A stretch of 56,876 nt of DNA from Lysobacteraceae bacterium (GTDB lineage: Bacteria > Pseudomonadota > Gammaproteobacteria > Xanthomonadales > Rhodanobacteraceae). Both the position numbers and the translations under genes were made by a program. Each line of letters opens with the position of its first letter. Within the stretch, counting starts at the first letter, position 1. Shown here piece after piece: positions 31,457 to 41,200 of the stretch. The stretch spans positions 1-56,876 of the forward strand of contig JAGWIC010000006.1 of the NCBI GenBank assembly GCA_028866435.1, written 5' to 3'. The notes under the pieces were generated by a model. It made no database searches, was not told the origin of the DNA, and saw only the letters and a list, made by a program, of their open reading frames with translations.

Positions 31457-32665
31457 ATGAGCGCGAACACCGATATTCTCGTCGTCGGCGGCGGCCTGGT
31501 CGGGGCCAGCCTGGCCATTGCCCTGGATGCCGCCGGCCTGGCCGTGACCCTGGTGGAAGCCGCCGCGCCGCGGACCGACGCGCAACCCAGTTACGACGAG
31601 CGCAACCTGGCCCTTGCCCGCGCCAGCGTCAACGGACTCGAGGCGATCGGGGTGTGGCGCCACGCCGGCGCCGGTGCCACGCCGATCCGCCACATCCATG
31701 TCAGCCGCGCCGGTGAATTCGGCACCGCCCGCATCGATGCGGACCGGCATGGGGTCGATGCGCTGGGCTGGACCCTGCCGGCGCGCGAACTCGGTGCCGC
31801 CTTGCTGCGCCGGCTCGACGAGTGCAGCCGGGTGACCCGGCTGGCGCCCGCCACCGTGCTGGCGCTGGAGCCCCTGACCGGCGGTTGGCGCGCGCGGGTG
31901 GAGACTGCCGACGGCGTGCGCACGCTCGATACGCCCTTGCTGGTCGGCGCCGACGGCAGCGAGTCCCTGGTCAGGAGCCAGCTCGGCATCGAGGCACAGC
32001 GGCATGATTACCGGCAGACGCTGTTCGTCGGCACCGTGACGGCCGAGCGCGAGCACGCCCACCGCGCCTACGAGCGCTTCAGCGACGCCGGCCCGATTGC
32101 CCTGCTGCCGCTGGCCGAGCGGCGCTGCGGCCTGGTGCTGACCGTGGCCGCCGAGCAGGCGGCGGCGGTGGCGGCGCTGGACGACGACGCCTACCTCGCG
32201 CTGGCCCAGCAACGGTTCGGCTGGCGGCTGGGCAGGCTCAGCCGGCCCGGCAAGCGGCATCCCTACCCGATCCAGCGCATCGCGGCCGCGCGTTTGACGG
32301 CGCCGCGTGCGGTGCTGGTCGGCAATGCGGCGCAAACCGTGCACCCGATCGGCGCGCAAGGCTTCAACCTGGGCCTGCGCGATGCGCTGACCCTGGCCGA
32401 GCTGGTCAGCACGGCGGCCGAGCCCGGCGCGGCGGAACTGCTGCGGCGCTATGTCGAGCGGCGCACGCCCGATCGCGACGGCACCATGCTGATGAGCCAT
32501 GGCCTGGTGCGGCTGGCCTGCCTGCCGCAGCCCGCGCTGGCGCCGTTGCGGTCGCTGGCGCTGCTGGCCTGCGATCGACTGCCGCCGCTGCAACGCGCGC
32601 TCGCGCGCCGCGGCATGGGTTTTCGCGGCGAGCCGCCGCTGGCCGTGCTGGAGCGCCTGCCATGA
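31457..32665 (+). CDS. ubiH: UbiH-type FAD-dependent ubiquinone hydroxylase
   Basis: UbiH hydroxylates the ring of a ubiquinone precursor. The roughly 402-residue product begins with the FAD Rossmann motif VVGGGLVGASLAIAL. It has the GADGSESLVRSQLG segment and ends with the family block GNAAQTVHPIGAQGFNLGLRDA. An ATG at 31448 would add three residues. It diverges from the DUF6580 operon and overlaps the next hydroxylase by 4 bp, so the two form an operon. Which ring carbon each one uses cannot be told from sequence alone. Confidence 0.9.
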   Translation: MSANTDILVVGGGLVGASLAIALDAAGLAVTLVEAAAPRTDAQPSYDERNLALARASVNGLEAIGVWRHAGAGATPIRHIHVSRAGEFGTARIDADRHGVDALGWTLPARELGAALLRRLDECSRVTRLAPATVLALEPLTGGWRARVETADGVRTLDTPLLVGADGSESLVRSQLGIEAQRHDYRQTLFVGTVTAEREHAHRAYERFSDAGPIALLPLAERRCGLVLTVAAEQAAAVAALDDDAYLALAQQRFGWRLGRLSRPGKRHPYPIQRIAAARLTAPRAVLVGNAAQTVHPIGAQGFNLGLRDALTLAELVSTAAEPGAAELLRRYVERRTPDRDGTMLMSHGLVRLACLPQPALAPLRSLALLACDRLPPLQRALARRGMGFRGEPPLAVLERLP

Positions 32666-33873
32666 ACCTGCCGGTTGCCGAAGCCCCGTCGCGGCGCCGT
32701 GCGCCGGCGCTGGATGTCGCCGTGGTCGGCGGCGGCATGGTCGGCGCCGCCACGGCGCTGGCGCTGGCGCGCGCCGGTTTCGGCACCGCGCTGCTGGAGG
32801 CGCGCGCGCCGGCACCCTGGCACGCCGACGCCGAGGTCGACCTGCGCGTGGTCGGGCTGGCGCCCTCGGCGGTGGCCTTGCTGGACGAACTCGGCGTATG
32901 GCCGTCCATCCGGGCGGCGCGGGTCGGGCCGTATGCGCACATGCACGTGTGGGATGCCGAGAGCGGCGCGGCGATCGATTTCGATGCCGCCCGCGAGGGG
33001 CACGACCGGCTCGGCTACATCGTCGAGAACAACCTGGTGCAGTGGATGCTGTGGCAGCAGCTGGAGCGTGCGGGCGTGCGCCGCCTGTGTCCGGCCACGG
33101 TGACCGCTTTCGAGGCGCGCGAGGACCGCATCCAGCTGCAGCTGGCCGACGGCGAACAGCTCGCGGCCGGTCTGCTGGTGGCCGCCGACGGCGCCGCCTC
33201 GCCGCTGCGCCAGCTGGCGGGTATCGCCACCCATGGGCGCGACTACGCCCAGCACGCGGTGGTCGCCCATCTGTCGACCGAGCGCCCGCACCGATGCACG
33301 GCATGGCAGCGGTTCCTGCGCAGCGGCCCGCTGGCGCTGCTGCCGCTGGCCGACGGCCGCAGTTCGCTGGTGTGGTCGCTGCCCGAGGCCGAGGCGCAGC
33401 GCGTGCTGGCACTGGACGATGCGGCCTTTGCCGACGAAGTGGGCGTGGCCAGCGACTTCAGGCTCGGCCGCATCACCGCCACCAGCGCCCGTGCCGCGTT
33501 CCCGTTGCGATTGCGGCTGGCCGAACGCTACCTGGCGGAGCGCATGGTGCTGCTGGGCGACGCCGCGCACGCCGTGCATCCGCTGGCGGGGCAGGGCGTC
33601 AACCTGGGCTTGCGCGACGTGGTCGAGTTGCGCGCCACCTTGCTGGCCGCGCGAGCCGCCGGTCGCGACATCGGCGCCAGCCACGTCTTGCGCCGGTACG
33701 CCCGGCGCCGACGCAGCGCCGACACCCTCGATGCGCTCGGTTTCGACGCGCTGGCACGGATCTATGCCGTGCAGTCGCCGGCGCTGGTCGCCGCGCGCGG
33801 ACTGGGCGTGCGCCTGTTGAACGAATGGCAGCCGTTGAAGCGGCGCCTGGCGGACCACGCCGCGGGACGATGA
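32662..33873 (+). CDS. ubiI: UbiI/VisC-type FAD-dependent ubiquinone hydroxylase
   Basis: This second flavin monooxygenase of ubiquinone synthesis is 403 residues long. It shows VVGGGMVGAATALALARAG at the FAD site, the LRVVGLAPSAVALLDELG region typical of UbiI/UbiH, VAADGAASPLRQLAG, and GDAAHAVHPLAGQGVNLGLRD. The start overlaps the ubiH stop (ATGA). The pair resembles ubiH-visC of E. coli and the tandem found in other Xanthomonadales. UbiI is the most likely member, but UbiF or UbiM specificity is not excluded. Confidence 0.85.
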   Translation: MNLPVAEAPSRRRAPALDVAVVGGGMVGAATALALARAGFGTALLEARAPAPWHADAEVDLRVVGLAPSAVALLDELGVWPSIRAARVGPYAHMHVWDAESGAAIDFDAAREGHDRLGYIVENNLVQWMLWQQLERAGVRRLCPATVTAFEAREDRIQLQLADGEQLAAGLLVAADGAASPLRQLAGIATHGRDYAQHAVVAHLSTERPHRCTAWQRFLRSGPLALLPLADGRSSLVWSLPEAEAQRVLALDDAAFADEVGVASDFRLGRITATSARAAFPLRLRLAERYLAERMVLLGDAAHAVHPLAGQGVNLGLRDVVELRATLLAARAAGRDIGASHVLRRYARRRRSADTLDALGFDALARIYAVQSPALVAARGLGVRLLNEWQPLKRRLADHAAGR

Positions 33874-33943
33874 AGTTCGCCCGCGCGAAGGCCATGACCG
33901 CCGTTCGCGGATGAAACCGCTTGCCCATGCGAGGATGCTGCCC

Positions 33944-34741
33944 ATGCGACCGACCCGGCTGTGCTGTCTGCTCTTGCTCGCGGGATCCACCTTCGCCGCC
34001 CAGGCGAGGATGGTGCATCGACCGGTGGACTGGACGGGGGACGACGGCACCCGCTTCCACAGCGTGCTGGTCTACGACGATGCCAGCGCGGTGAAGCGGC
34101 CGGGGCTGCTGATGGTGCCGAACTGGTATGGCATCAACGCGGCGGCGGTGCAGAAGGCCGAGATGATCGCCGGCCGCGATTACGTGATCCTGCTCACCGA
34201 CATGTACGGCGTCGGCGTGCGGCCGCAGCCGGGGCATGCCGACCAGGCGCGGGCGGCGGTGGCGCCGCTGTACGCCGATCGCGGCCTGATGCGGCGGCGG
34301 GTCGACGTCGCCCTGGCCCAACTCAGGGCCCAGGCCGGCACGGCACCGATCGACCCGTCGCGGCTGGCGGCGATCGGCTTCTGCTTTGGCGGCTCGGCCG
34401 TGCTCGACCTGGCCCGCAGCGGCGCCGACGTGGCCGCGGTGGTGTCGTTCCACGGCGGGCTGGACACCGACGATCCGGCGCTGGCGAAGAACATCAAGGC
34501 GCGCGTGCTGGCGATGAACGGTGCCGACGACGCCGGCACCATGCCCGATGCGGGGAAGTTCCTGGACGAGATGCGCGGCGACCCGTCCGAATGGCAGTTC
34601 GTGGTGATCGGCCATGCCGTGCACTGCTTCACCGAGGTTGGCGAGCATTCGCCCGGCTGCCGCTATGACGCCGGGGCCGCCGCGCGCAGCTACCGCCTGA
34701 TGCGCGACTGGCTCGGCCACGCCTTCGCCGGCACGCCCTGA
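33944..34741 (+). CDS. Secreted dienelactone-hydrolase-family protein
   Basis: This alpha/beta hydrolase has a Cys nucleophile. The 265-residue precursor has a signal peptide (MRPTRLCCLLLLAGSTFAAQA), so it is probably periplasmic, unlike classical cytoplasmic dienelactone hydrolases. The triad candidates are C147 in GFCFGG, D195/D196 in NGADDAG, and H227 in GHAVHCF. GAGG at 33931-33934 supports the ATG at 33944; in-frame ATGs at 33911 and 33935 are alternatives. It follows the ubi pair by 70 bp. The natural substrate is unknown. Confidence 0.85.
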   Translation: MRPTRLCCLLLLAGSTFAAQARMVHRPVDWTGDDGTRFHSVLVYDDASAVKRPGLLMVPNWYGINAAAVQKAEMIAGRDYVILLTDMYGVGVRPQPGHADQARAAVAPLYADRGLMRRRVDVALAQLRAQAGTAPIDPSRLAAIGFCFGGSAVLDLARSGADVAAVVSFHGGLDTDDPALAKNIKARVLAMNGADDAGTMPDAGKFLDEMRGDPSEWQFVVIGHAVHCFTEVGEHSPGCRYDAGAAARSYRLMRDWLGHAFAGTP

Positions 34742-34766
34742 CGCATGCGCGGCGCCGGCGTTCGGC

Positions 34767-36653
34767 TCAGCCCGGCAGCACCTCGCCGTGGCGGAACAGA
34801 GAGGTGCGGTTGCGACCCTCGCGCTTGGACGCGTAGAGCGCCTTGTCGGCGGCATTGACCAGCACGCCGGGGTCGGTCATGTCGGCCTCCCTGGCGGCGA
34901 GGCCGATGCTGATGGTGACCGTGATCTGCGCATTCTCGACGCGGATCTTCAGGCTGGCCACCTTTTCGCGCAGGCGCTCGGCGGCATGCAGCGTAGCCTC
35001 CACGTCGGCGTCGCGGCAGAGCACGAAAAATTCCTCGCCGCCCATGCGGCAGACGGAGTCCTCCTTGCGTGCCGAGGCGCGAATGACGGCGGCGACGTCG
35101 ATCAGTACCTGGTCGCCGGTGGCGTGGCCCCAGGTGTCGTTGACGTCCTTGAACGAGTCGATGTCGATCATCATCACCGTCATCGGCGCGCCCGAACGGA
35201 TCGAGGCGCCCCACGCCTGCGACAGCGAGTCCATGCCGGCGCGGCGGTTCTGCAGGCCGGTGAGCAGGTCGGTCAGCGCGAAGCGCTCCAGCTTGCGGTT
35301 GCTGATCGCCAGTTCGGCGGAAAACTGTTTCAGCTGGGCCCGATCCTGCTCCCACTGGTTCAGCAGCTTCACGTATTGCATGGCCGCCGTCAGGCGAATC
35401 TGCAGCATGCCGGCAAGCACCGGCGCGGTCAGGTAGTCGTTGGCGTGGCAGTCGAGCGTCTGCTGGGCCGCCGTGGCGTCGGCACCGTTGAGCACCAGCA
35501 GGTAGATCGATTGCCCCCAGGCGGTGGCGCGCAGCGCACGGCAGAGCGCCCAGCCATCCATCGCCGGCAGGCGGGCGTCGACCACCACGATCTGCGGCAT
35601 CGCCCGCAGCGCCATGGCCAGCCCCTGCTCGCCGCTTTGCGCCGATGGCACCTGCGCACCGAACAGGTCGTCCAGGGTTTTCGCCAGCAGCGCCCGCATG
35701 GCCGGGTCGTGCGCCACCCACAGCACGCGCGGCATGGCCGACAACGGGTCGCCGCCGCCGGCACCGGCCGCGCCGCTGACCAGGTCGGCGAAGGGCGGCA
35801 GGGTGGCGGCCGGCACCTGCAGCAGGCTGCTCCAGTCGCGCCAGCGCGCCAGGATCTGGTCGACCAGTTCGCCGGTCTGCCCGGCATCGAGGCCAAGCTT
35901 TCCGCCCAGCAGCATCAGTTCGGACACCGTGCCGGCGCGGTCGTCTGCCGTTGCCGAAGCCAGGTCCGCCAGCCGCCTGGCCTGGTAGAACAGGTGCACC
36001 AGCTTGTGCGGCCTGGAGCCGTCGACAAACCCGGAAGCGTCGGGCGCCTCGTGCCATTGCACCGGTTCGGCCAGCGCCTTGGGAATGCCGCAGTCGGCCA
36101 GCAGCAACCCCGTCAACTGGTTGTGATCCACGTGCAGGTGCTCGCGCTCGAGCGCCAGCATGTTGTCGCTGCGCACCTGCAGCAAGCGCGAATAGTCATC
36201 CGGATAGAGCGTGGCGAGGGCCAGGTAGCCGATGCGGGCCATCAGCCCGCAGGCGAACAGTTCGTCGGGGGAGGCGACCCGGGTGAGCTTGCCCAGCTCC
36301 TGCATCGCCACCGCCATCAGCAGCGAATGCGACCAGAACGCGGTGTAGTCGAAGCCCTTGCACGCGCCCTCGCGGTATTGGTCGACCAGCGAGAATCCCA
36401 TCGCCAGCTGGCGCACGGCTTCCAGGCCCAGGCGCATGATCGCGTCGGGAATGCTGGCCACCGGCCTGCCGCCGGAGTGCGCCGCATTGGCCATGTGCAG
36501 CAACCGGCTGGAGGTCACCGGGTCGGTCTGCACCACCCGCGCGATCTCGTCGAGGCTGGCGTCGTCGCGCCGGCAGATCCGCATGATCGCCAGCGCCACT
36601 CCCTTGGGGCTGGGCAGACCGCCATTGAGCCGCAGTTGTTCGATGGCTGTCAT
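34767..36653 (-). CDS. HDOD - receiver - GGDEF diguanylate cyclase
   Basis: This 628-residue signalling protein has three parts. An HDOD domain (about 10-210; SLDEIARVVQTDP, SRLLHMANAA) comes first. A receiver domain (about 308-425) has D359 in VVVDARLPAMDGW. A GGDEF domain (about 455-628) has GGEEF at 538-542 and an inhibitory-site RKED at 529-532, so it should make cyclic di-GMP with product feedback. The receiver is unusual: the conserved Thr/Ser position is N389 and the switch Lys position is A410 (YLTAP). It is a stand-alone gene with no kinase nearby. Confidence 0.9.
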   Translation of the reverse strand: MTAIEQLRLNGGLPSPKGVALAIMRICRRDDASLDEIARVVQTDPVTSSRLLHMANAAHSGGRPVASIPDAIMRLGLEAVRQLAMGFSLVDQYREGACKGFDYTAFWSHSLLMAVAMQELGKLTRVASPDELFACGLMARIGYLALATLYPDDYSRLLQVRSDNMLALEREHLHVDHNQLTGLLLADCGIPKALAEPVQWHEAPDASGFVDGSRPHKLVHLFYQARRLADLASATADDRAGTVSELMLLGGKLGLDAGQTGELVDQILARWRDWSSLLQVPAATLPPFADLVSGAAGAGGGDPLSAMPRVLWVAHDPAMRALLAKTLDDLFGAQVPSAQSGEQGLAMALRAMPQIVVVDARLPAMDGWALCRALRATAWGQSIYLLVLNGADATAAQQTLDCHANDYLTAPVLAGMLQIRLTAAMQYVKLLNQWEQDRAQLKQFSAELAISNRKLERFALTDLLTGLQNRRAGMDSLSQAWGASIRSGAPMTVMMIDIDSFKDVNDTWGHATGDQVLIDVAAVIRASARKEDSVCRMGGEEFFVLCRDADVEATLHAAERLREKVASLKIRVENAQITVTISIGLAAREADMTDPGVLVNAADKALYASKREGRNRTSLFRHGEVLPG

Positions 36654-36852
36654 GCGTCCTTGTCCGATCGCTCGGCGGCTTGAGAGGGTTGGCTGCCGAG
36701 CGTGCTGCGCGGCGGCGTTCGAGCAGTTCGTGGTCGCTCGCCCCGAGCGGTGCGCGAATGATGGGGGTTTTGCACCGAAAAATCATGTCTTCTTGGCAGC
36801 GGTTCCGCGGGTCGTGGGTCGCGGTGCCGTCGCCATCGCCGTCATCTCCGCA

Positions 36853-37929
36853 TTACCGCCGCCCGCCACGCAGGGTGCGCCCGTACTGATGCACTTCGTC
36901 GACCAGGATTTTCACCTGCTCGGGCTGTACTTCCGGGGTGATGCCATGGCCGAGGTTGAAGATGTGGCCGGGATGGTTGCCGTAGCTGTCCAGCACCATG
37001 CGTGCCTCCCGCCGGACCACCGCCGGAGCGGCCCGCAGGATCGCCGGGTCGAGGTTGCCCTGCAGCGCGACCCGGCCGCCCACGGCGGCGCGCGCGTCGG
37101 CCAGGTCGATGGTCCAGTCCACGCCGAGGCCGGCACAGCCGGTGTCGGCCAGCGCGGCAAGGTGCTGGCCCGCGCCCTTGGAAAACAGCACCACCGGCAG
37201 CTCGCGCGATGCGGCGTCGGCTTTCAGCGCGGCGACGATCTGCGCCATGGTGCGCAGCGAGAACTCGCGAAACGGACCGGGGCCGAGCAGGCCGCCCCAG
37301 GTGTCGAAGATCATCAGCGCCTGCGCGCCCGCCGCCGCCTGGGCGATCAGGTAGGCGGCGACGGCCTGCGCCAGCGTGTCGAGCAGCTGGTGGGCGAGTT
37401 TCGGCTCGTTCCAGCACATCGCCTTGAGCGTGGCGAAATCCTTCGAGCCGCGGCCCTCGACCATGTAGCAGGCCAGCGTCCAGGGACTGCCGGAGAAGCC
37501 GATCAGCGGCACGCGGCCGCGCAGTTCCTTGCGGATCAGGCGCACGGCGTCCATGACGTAGCGCAGCTCGCCGTCCATGTCGGGTACGGCAAGTTTGTCG
37601 ATATCGGCCTTGCTGCGCAGCGGGCGCGCGAACTGCGGGCCTTCGCCCTCGGCAAACGACAGGCCCAGGCCCATCGCGTCGGGGACGGTGAGGATGTCGG
37701 AAAACAGGATCGCGGCATCGAGATCGAACCGGTCCAGCGGCTGCAGGGTCACCTCGCAGGCGAATTCCGGCTGCTGCGCCAGGCCCATGAAGCTGCCGGC
37801 ACGTTCCCGCGTGGCGCGATATTCGGGCAGGTAGCGACCGGCCTGGCGCATCACCCAGATCGGCGTGGTATCGGTGGGCTCGAGGCGCAGCGCGCGCAGG
37901 AAGCGGTCGTTTTTCAGCACGTCAGGCAT
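36853..37929 (-). CDS. hemE: Uroporphyrinogen decarboxylase HemE
   Basis: HemE decarboxylates uroporphyrinogen III to coproporphyrinogen III in heme synthesis. The 358-residue product has the signature [15 protein letters not shown] near the N-terminus and the second motif [16 protein letters not shown]. The end, INLGHGI-type [14 protein letters not shown], is also typical. The ATG at 37929 is preferred over a TTG three codons upstream. It starts 25 bp after the WGR gene, so they are probably cotranscribed. Confidence 0.97.
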   Translation of the reverse strand: MPDVLKNDRFLRALRLEPTDTTPIWVMRQAGRYLPEYRATRERAGSFMGLAQQPEFACEVTLQPLDRFDLDAAILFSDILTVPDAMGLGLSFAEGEGPQFARPLRSKADIDKLAVPDMDGELRYVMDAVRLIRKELRGRVPLIGFSGSPWTLACYMVEGRGSKDFATLKAMCWNEPKLAHQLLDTLAQAVAAYLIAQAAAGAQALMIFDTWGGLLGPGPFREFSLRTMAQIVAALKADAASRELPVVLFSKGAGQHLAALADTGCAGLGVDWTIDLADARAAVGGRVALQGNLDPAILRAAPAVVRREARMVLDSYGNHPGHIFNLGHGITPEVQPEQVKILVDEVHQYGRTLRGGRR

Positions 37930-37954
37930 GGTCGTCAACTTGGGAGAGAGGGCC

Positions 37955-38215
37955 TCAGCGGCCGTAGGGGCCTTCCTGGCCCTGGGCGAACATCACCCGA
38001 AAGCCGCGCTTGAGCTGGGCGTCGCGGGTCTTCTCGAACGCGGCGATCGCCTCGTCGCGTTCGAGGAACTGTTCGCGCTTCATGCTGGCGCGGCCGCCCT
38101 GGGTGCCGGACTCGCGATACAGCGTCCAGCCGCCGAGCAGATCCTGTTCGAGGGTGATCTGTACGTAGCGCGGTGCTTCGGTGGTGCCTGGCACGGTTTG
38201 CAGGTAGAGGCGCAT
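37955..38215 (-). CDS. Small WGR-domain protein
   Basis: The 86-residue product is essentially a single WGR-like domain: [19 protein letters not shown], a [16 protein letters not shown] core, and a C-terminal helix with [24 protein letters not shown] domains occur in PARPs and some bacterial DNA-binding proteins and are thought to bind nucleic acid. The function of free-standing ones is unknown. The ATG at 38215 is chosen for its position before the conserved strand. It lies between tamB and hemE on the same strand. Confidence 0.82.
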   Translation of the reverse strand: MRLYLQTVPGTTEAPRYVQITLEQDLLGGWTLYRESGTQGGRASMKREQFLERDEAIAAFEKTRDAQLKRGFRVMFAQGQEGPYGR

Positions 38216-38296
38216 GAGTTCCACGGGACAGGGCAGCGAAGCATTCCGCCAGCCCCGCATTCTAGAAGGCTCGCGCGCCGGTAGCGAGGCCGCCGG

Positions 38297-41200
38297 TCAT
38301 TTCTCGATGCGGTAGTTGAGGCTGGCGCGGCTGAAGCCGGTGGCCTGTTGCGCCTCGAAATTCCAGCGTCGGCCCAGGCGGTAACGCAGGGTGACCACTT
38401 CGCCGGGCTCGAACAGGCCAACGCCGTAGCTGAGATAAAGCCGCGGCGAGAGGTACTTGCCCACGGTAAACGCCGAGCCGCCGCCGAGCGCGTCGTTGCT
38501 GGAGACGCCGATGTCGTCGATGCCGAGCCTGGAGCCGATGCTCCTGGCCAGCAGGTTGCCGGTGGCCGAACCCAGCGCCTGTGCCGCGGCACCGACCATG
38601 CTGCCCTGGCCGGACTTGACCTCGGACAGCGGCTTGCCGGTGATCAGGTAGGACAAGGCATCGGACTGTTCCATCGGCGGATCGGAAAACACGGTGAGGA
38701 CCGGCCGCTGCGCGGTGCCGGCGACATACAGGCCCACTTGCTGGCCGTCGTCGATGGTGGCGTTCGGATTGAGCTTGCGGATCGCGCGGATGTTCAGCCC
38801 CGGGTTGTCGATCGGGGTGCTGGCGAACAGCAGCTGGCCGCGCTGGATCTGCAGCTTCTGGCCGAAGGCGCGATAGCTGCCGTTCACGGCGATCTGGCCC
38901 TGGCCGGTGCTGCCGCGACCGGGTTGCTCGCTGACCGTCAGGATGCCGCTGACCTGGCCGTCCAGGCCCCTGCCGATGACGCGGGTGTGCTGGCCGAGAT
39001 CGACCCTGACCAGGGCGTTGACCGGCCGCTGGCTGGCGGTTTCGGGCTGCTGCTCGTCGACCACCACCACGTCGCGCGAGGCCCTGGCGGCGCCGGCGCC
39101 GGGGAGCTTGTCCACGTTCACCTCGGCGCTGTCGATGGCGAGGCCGCCGGCGATGCGGACGCCGGCGGCATCCTGCTGCACGGTCAGGTCGGGCGACACC
39201 ACCACCCGCGCGGCAGGAATGTCGACCGCGGTGAAGCGGCTGCCCTTGAGGCTCAGCTCGGCCTGCGCCCCGGCCCCGATGCCCGCGTGGCCGCTGATGC
39301 CCAGCGTGCCCTTGCCCGAGCTCACGCTGCCCTCGATGTCGGCTTGCCCGGCATCGCCGGTGCTGACCGTGAGCCGGCCCTGGCTGAGCTTCAGCCCGGC
39401 CGCCGGCAGCTCGGCGGCGAAGTCGCCGACGCTGGCCTGGCCGGTGATCGCCGGTTGCCGCAGCGTGCCGGCCAGCCGGAAGCTGCCGCTGAGGTGGCCC
39501 TTCACGTTGGCCAGCTCGCTGCTCAGCAGCTCGGCGAAGGCCAGGTTGTCGAGCTGCAGCTCGAGCCGGCCGGACAGCGCCTGTTGCGCGCCGCTGATGC
39601 CGAGCTGGCCATCCAGTTGGCCGCCCTGGTCGAACCCGCCGTGCAGCTCGAAGTGCTGGCCGCCGGGGCCGAGTTCGGCGTGCAGGCGCAGTTGCCGGTA
39701 GCGCAGCGGCGGCACTCCGGCGCGATCGGTATCGGTGATGCTGCCTGCGCTGGACTGGATCGTGGCCGTGCCGCTGAGCGCGCCGGTGGCGCGGCGGTGG
39801 ATCCTGCCGTCGCCATCGAGCACGCCATCGGCGCGCAGCGGCAGGCCGGCGTCGCCGGCGGCGTTCAGCAGCAGGGCCAGCGGCAGGGCGTGCAGCCGGT
39901 AACTGGCGTCGAGGTTGCCGGGCCGGTCCCGTTTCGCGGCGACGCACAGTTGTGGCGCGCCGGCGGTCAGGCACAGCCCCGGCAGGCTCATCGCGCCGTC
40001 GTGGTAGCTGAGCGTCGCCGGCTGCTGCAGGCGCCAGCCGGGCATGCCCTGCGGCTGCAGGTCGAGGGTGGAGAGCGTGCCGTTCCAGCGGGTACCCTTG
40101 AGCGCGCCATGCAGGTCGATGGTGCCGGACAGCTGGCCGCCGCGCGCATCGAGCTTGAGCACGTGGTCGCCCTGGCTGCCCTCGGCCAGCAGCTTGAAAT
40201 GCTGGAAGTACATGCCTTGCAGCAGCACGCCCGAGCCTTGCAGGTCGAGCTTGCCGGCCGGCCGGCGCAGGTCGGGAATGCCCACGATCAACTGCAGCCG
40301 GTCGGCGCGCCGCTGTTGCCAGCGCAGCGCCTGGCCGTGCAACTGGCCGTTGACGCTGAGCTTCGGCAGCCGGCCGCGGAGGCTGAAATGGCCATCGAGC
40401 CGGCCGCCGGCATCGGGCAGCCAGTCGCCGAGCGAGGCTACCAGCAGTTGCACGCTGACGTCGTTGCTGGCGCCGGGTCTGGCATCGAGCTGCAGCTTGC
40501 TCCGGCCCGAGGTCAGCCGCAGCGAGCCGTCCAGCACCTGGTTCGATGACAGATGCAGCTGGCCGCTGCCGCCGATGGCGCGCTGGCGCAGGGTGCCCGA
40601 CAGTTGGCGGATTTCCACGCTGGCGTCGGGGCCGGCGCCGGGCAGGCTGCCGTGGCTGGCGATGTCCGCGTCCAGCGCGCCGCTCCAGCCGGCAAACAGC
40701 TGGCCGGGGTCGAAGCGGTGGGCGTCGAGCCGGGCCTGCCAGGCGAGGACCGGCTGCAGGGTCAGACTGCCGCTGGCCTGCAATCCGCCCTGCGCCTGTT
40801 TCAGCGCCAGCGTGTGCAGGGTGATCGCCTGCGGGTTGCCGTCGAGGTTCAGCGCGAGCCTGGCCGGCCTGCCGGGTGGGCCGATGTCGATGGCGCCTTC
40901 GGCGTGATAGTCCTGCGCGCTGCCACGCGCGCCCAGCTGGCCCTGGCTGGCCAGTCGCTGGCCGGCAAGCTCGGCGGGCAGCATCACGTCGCGCCAGTGG
41001 ATGTCGAACTTGCCGCGCAACGGTTTTGCCGCCAACTGCAGCGCGCCGCTGGCATCGAGCCGGCCCGCGATCCGCGGCGAGCTCAGCGCCAGCTGCTGCA
41101 CGGTGAGGGTGCGGTAGTCACGATCGAGCTGCACCCGCAGCGGCTGCAGTTGCAGCGGGTAGTCGTTGATATCGAGCTTGCCGGTCACCGCGGCGTTGTG

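Noticed and set aside
38348-40549. 733-codon open frame antisense to tamB
   Set aside because: Composition shadow of a high-GC gene; it has no recognisable motif and the tamB frame is clearly the coding one.
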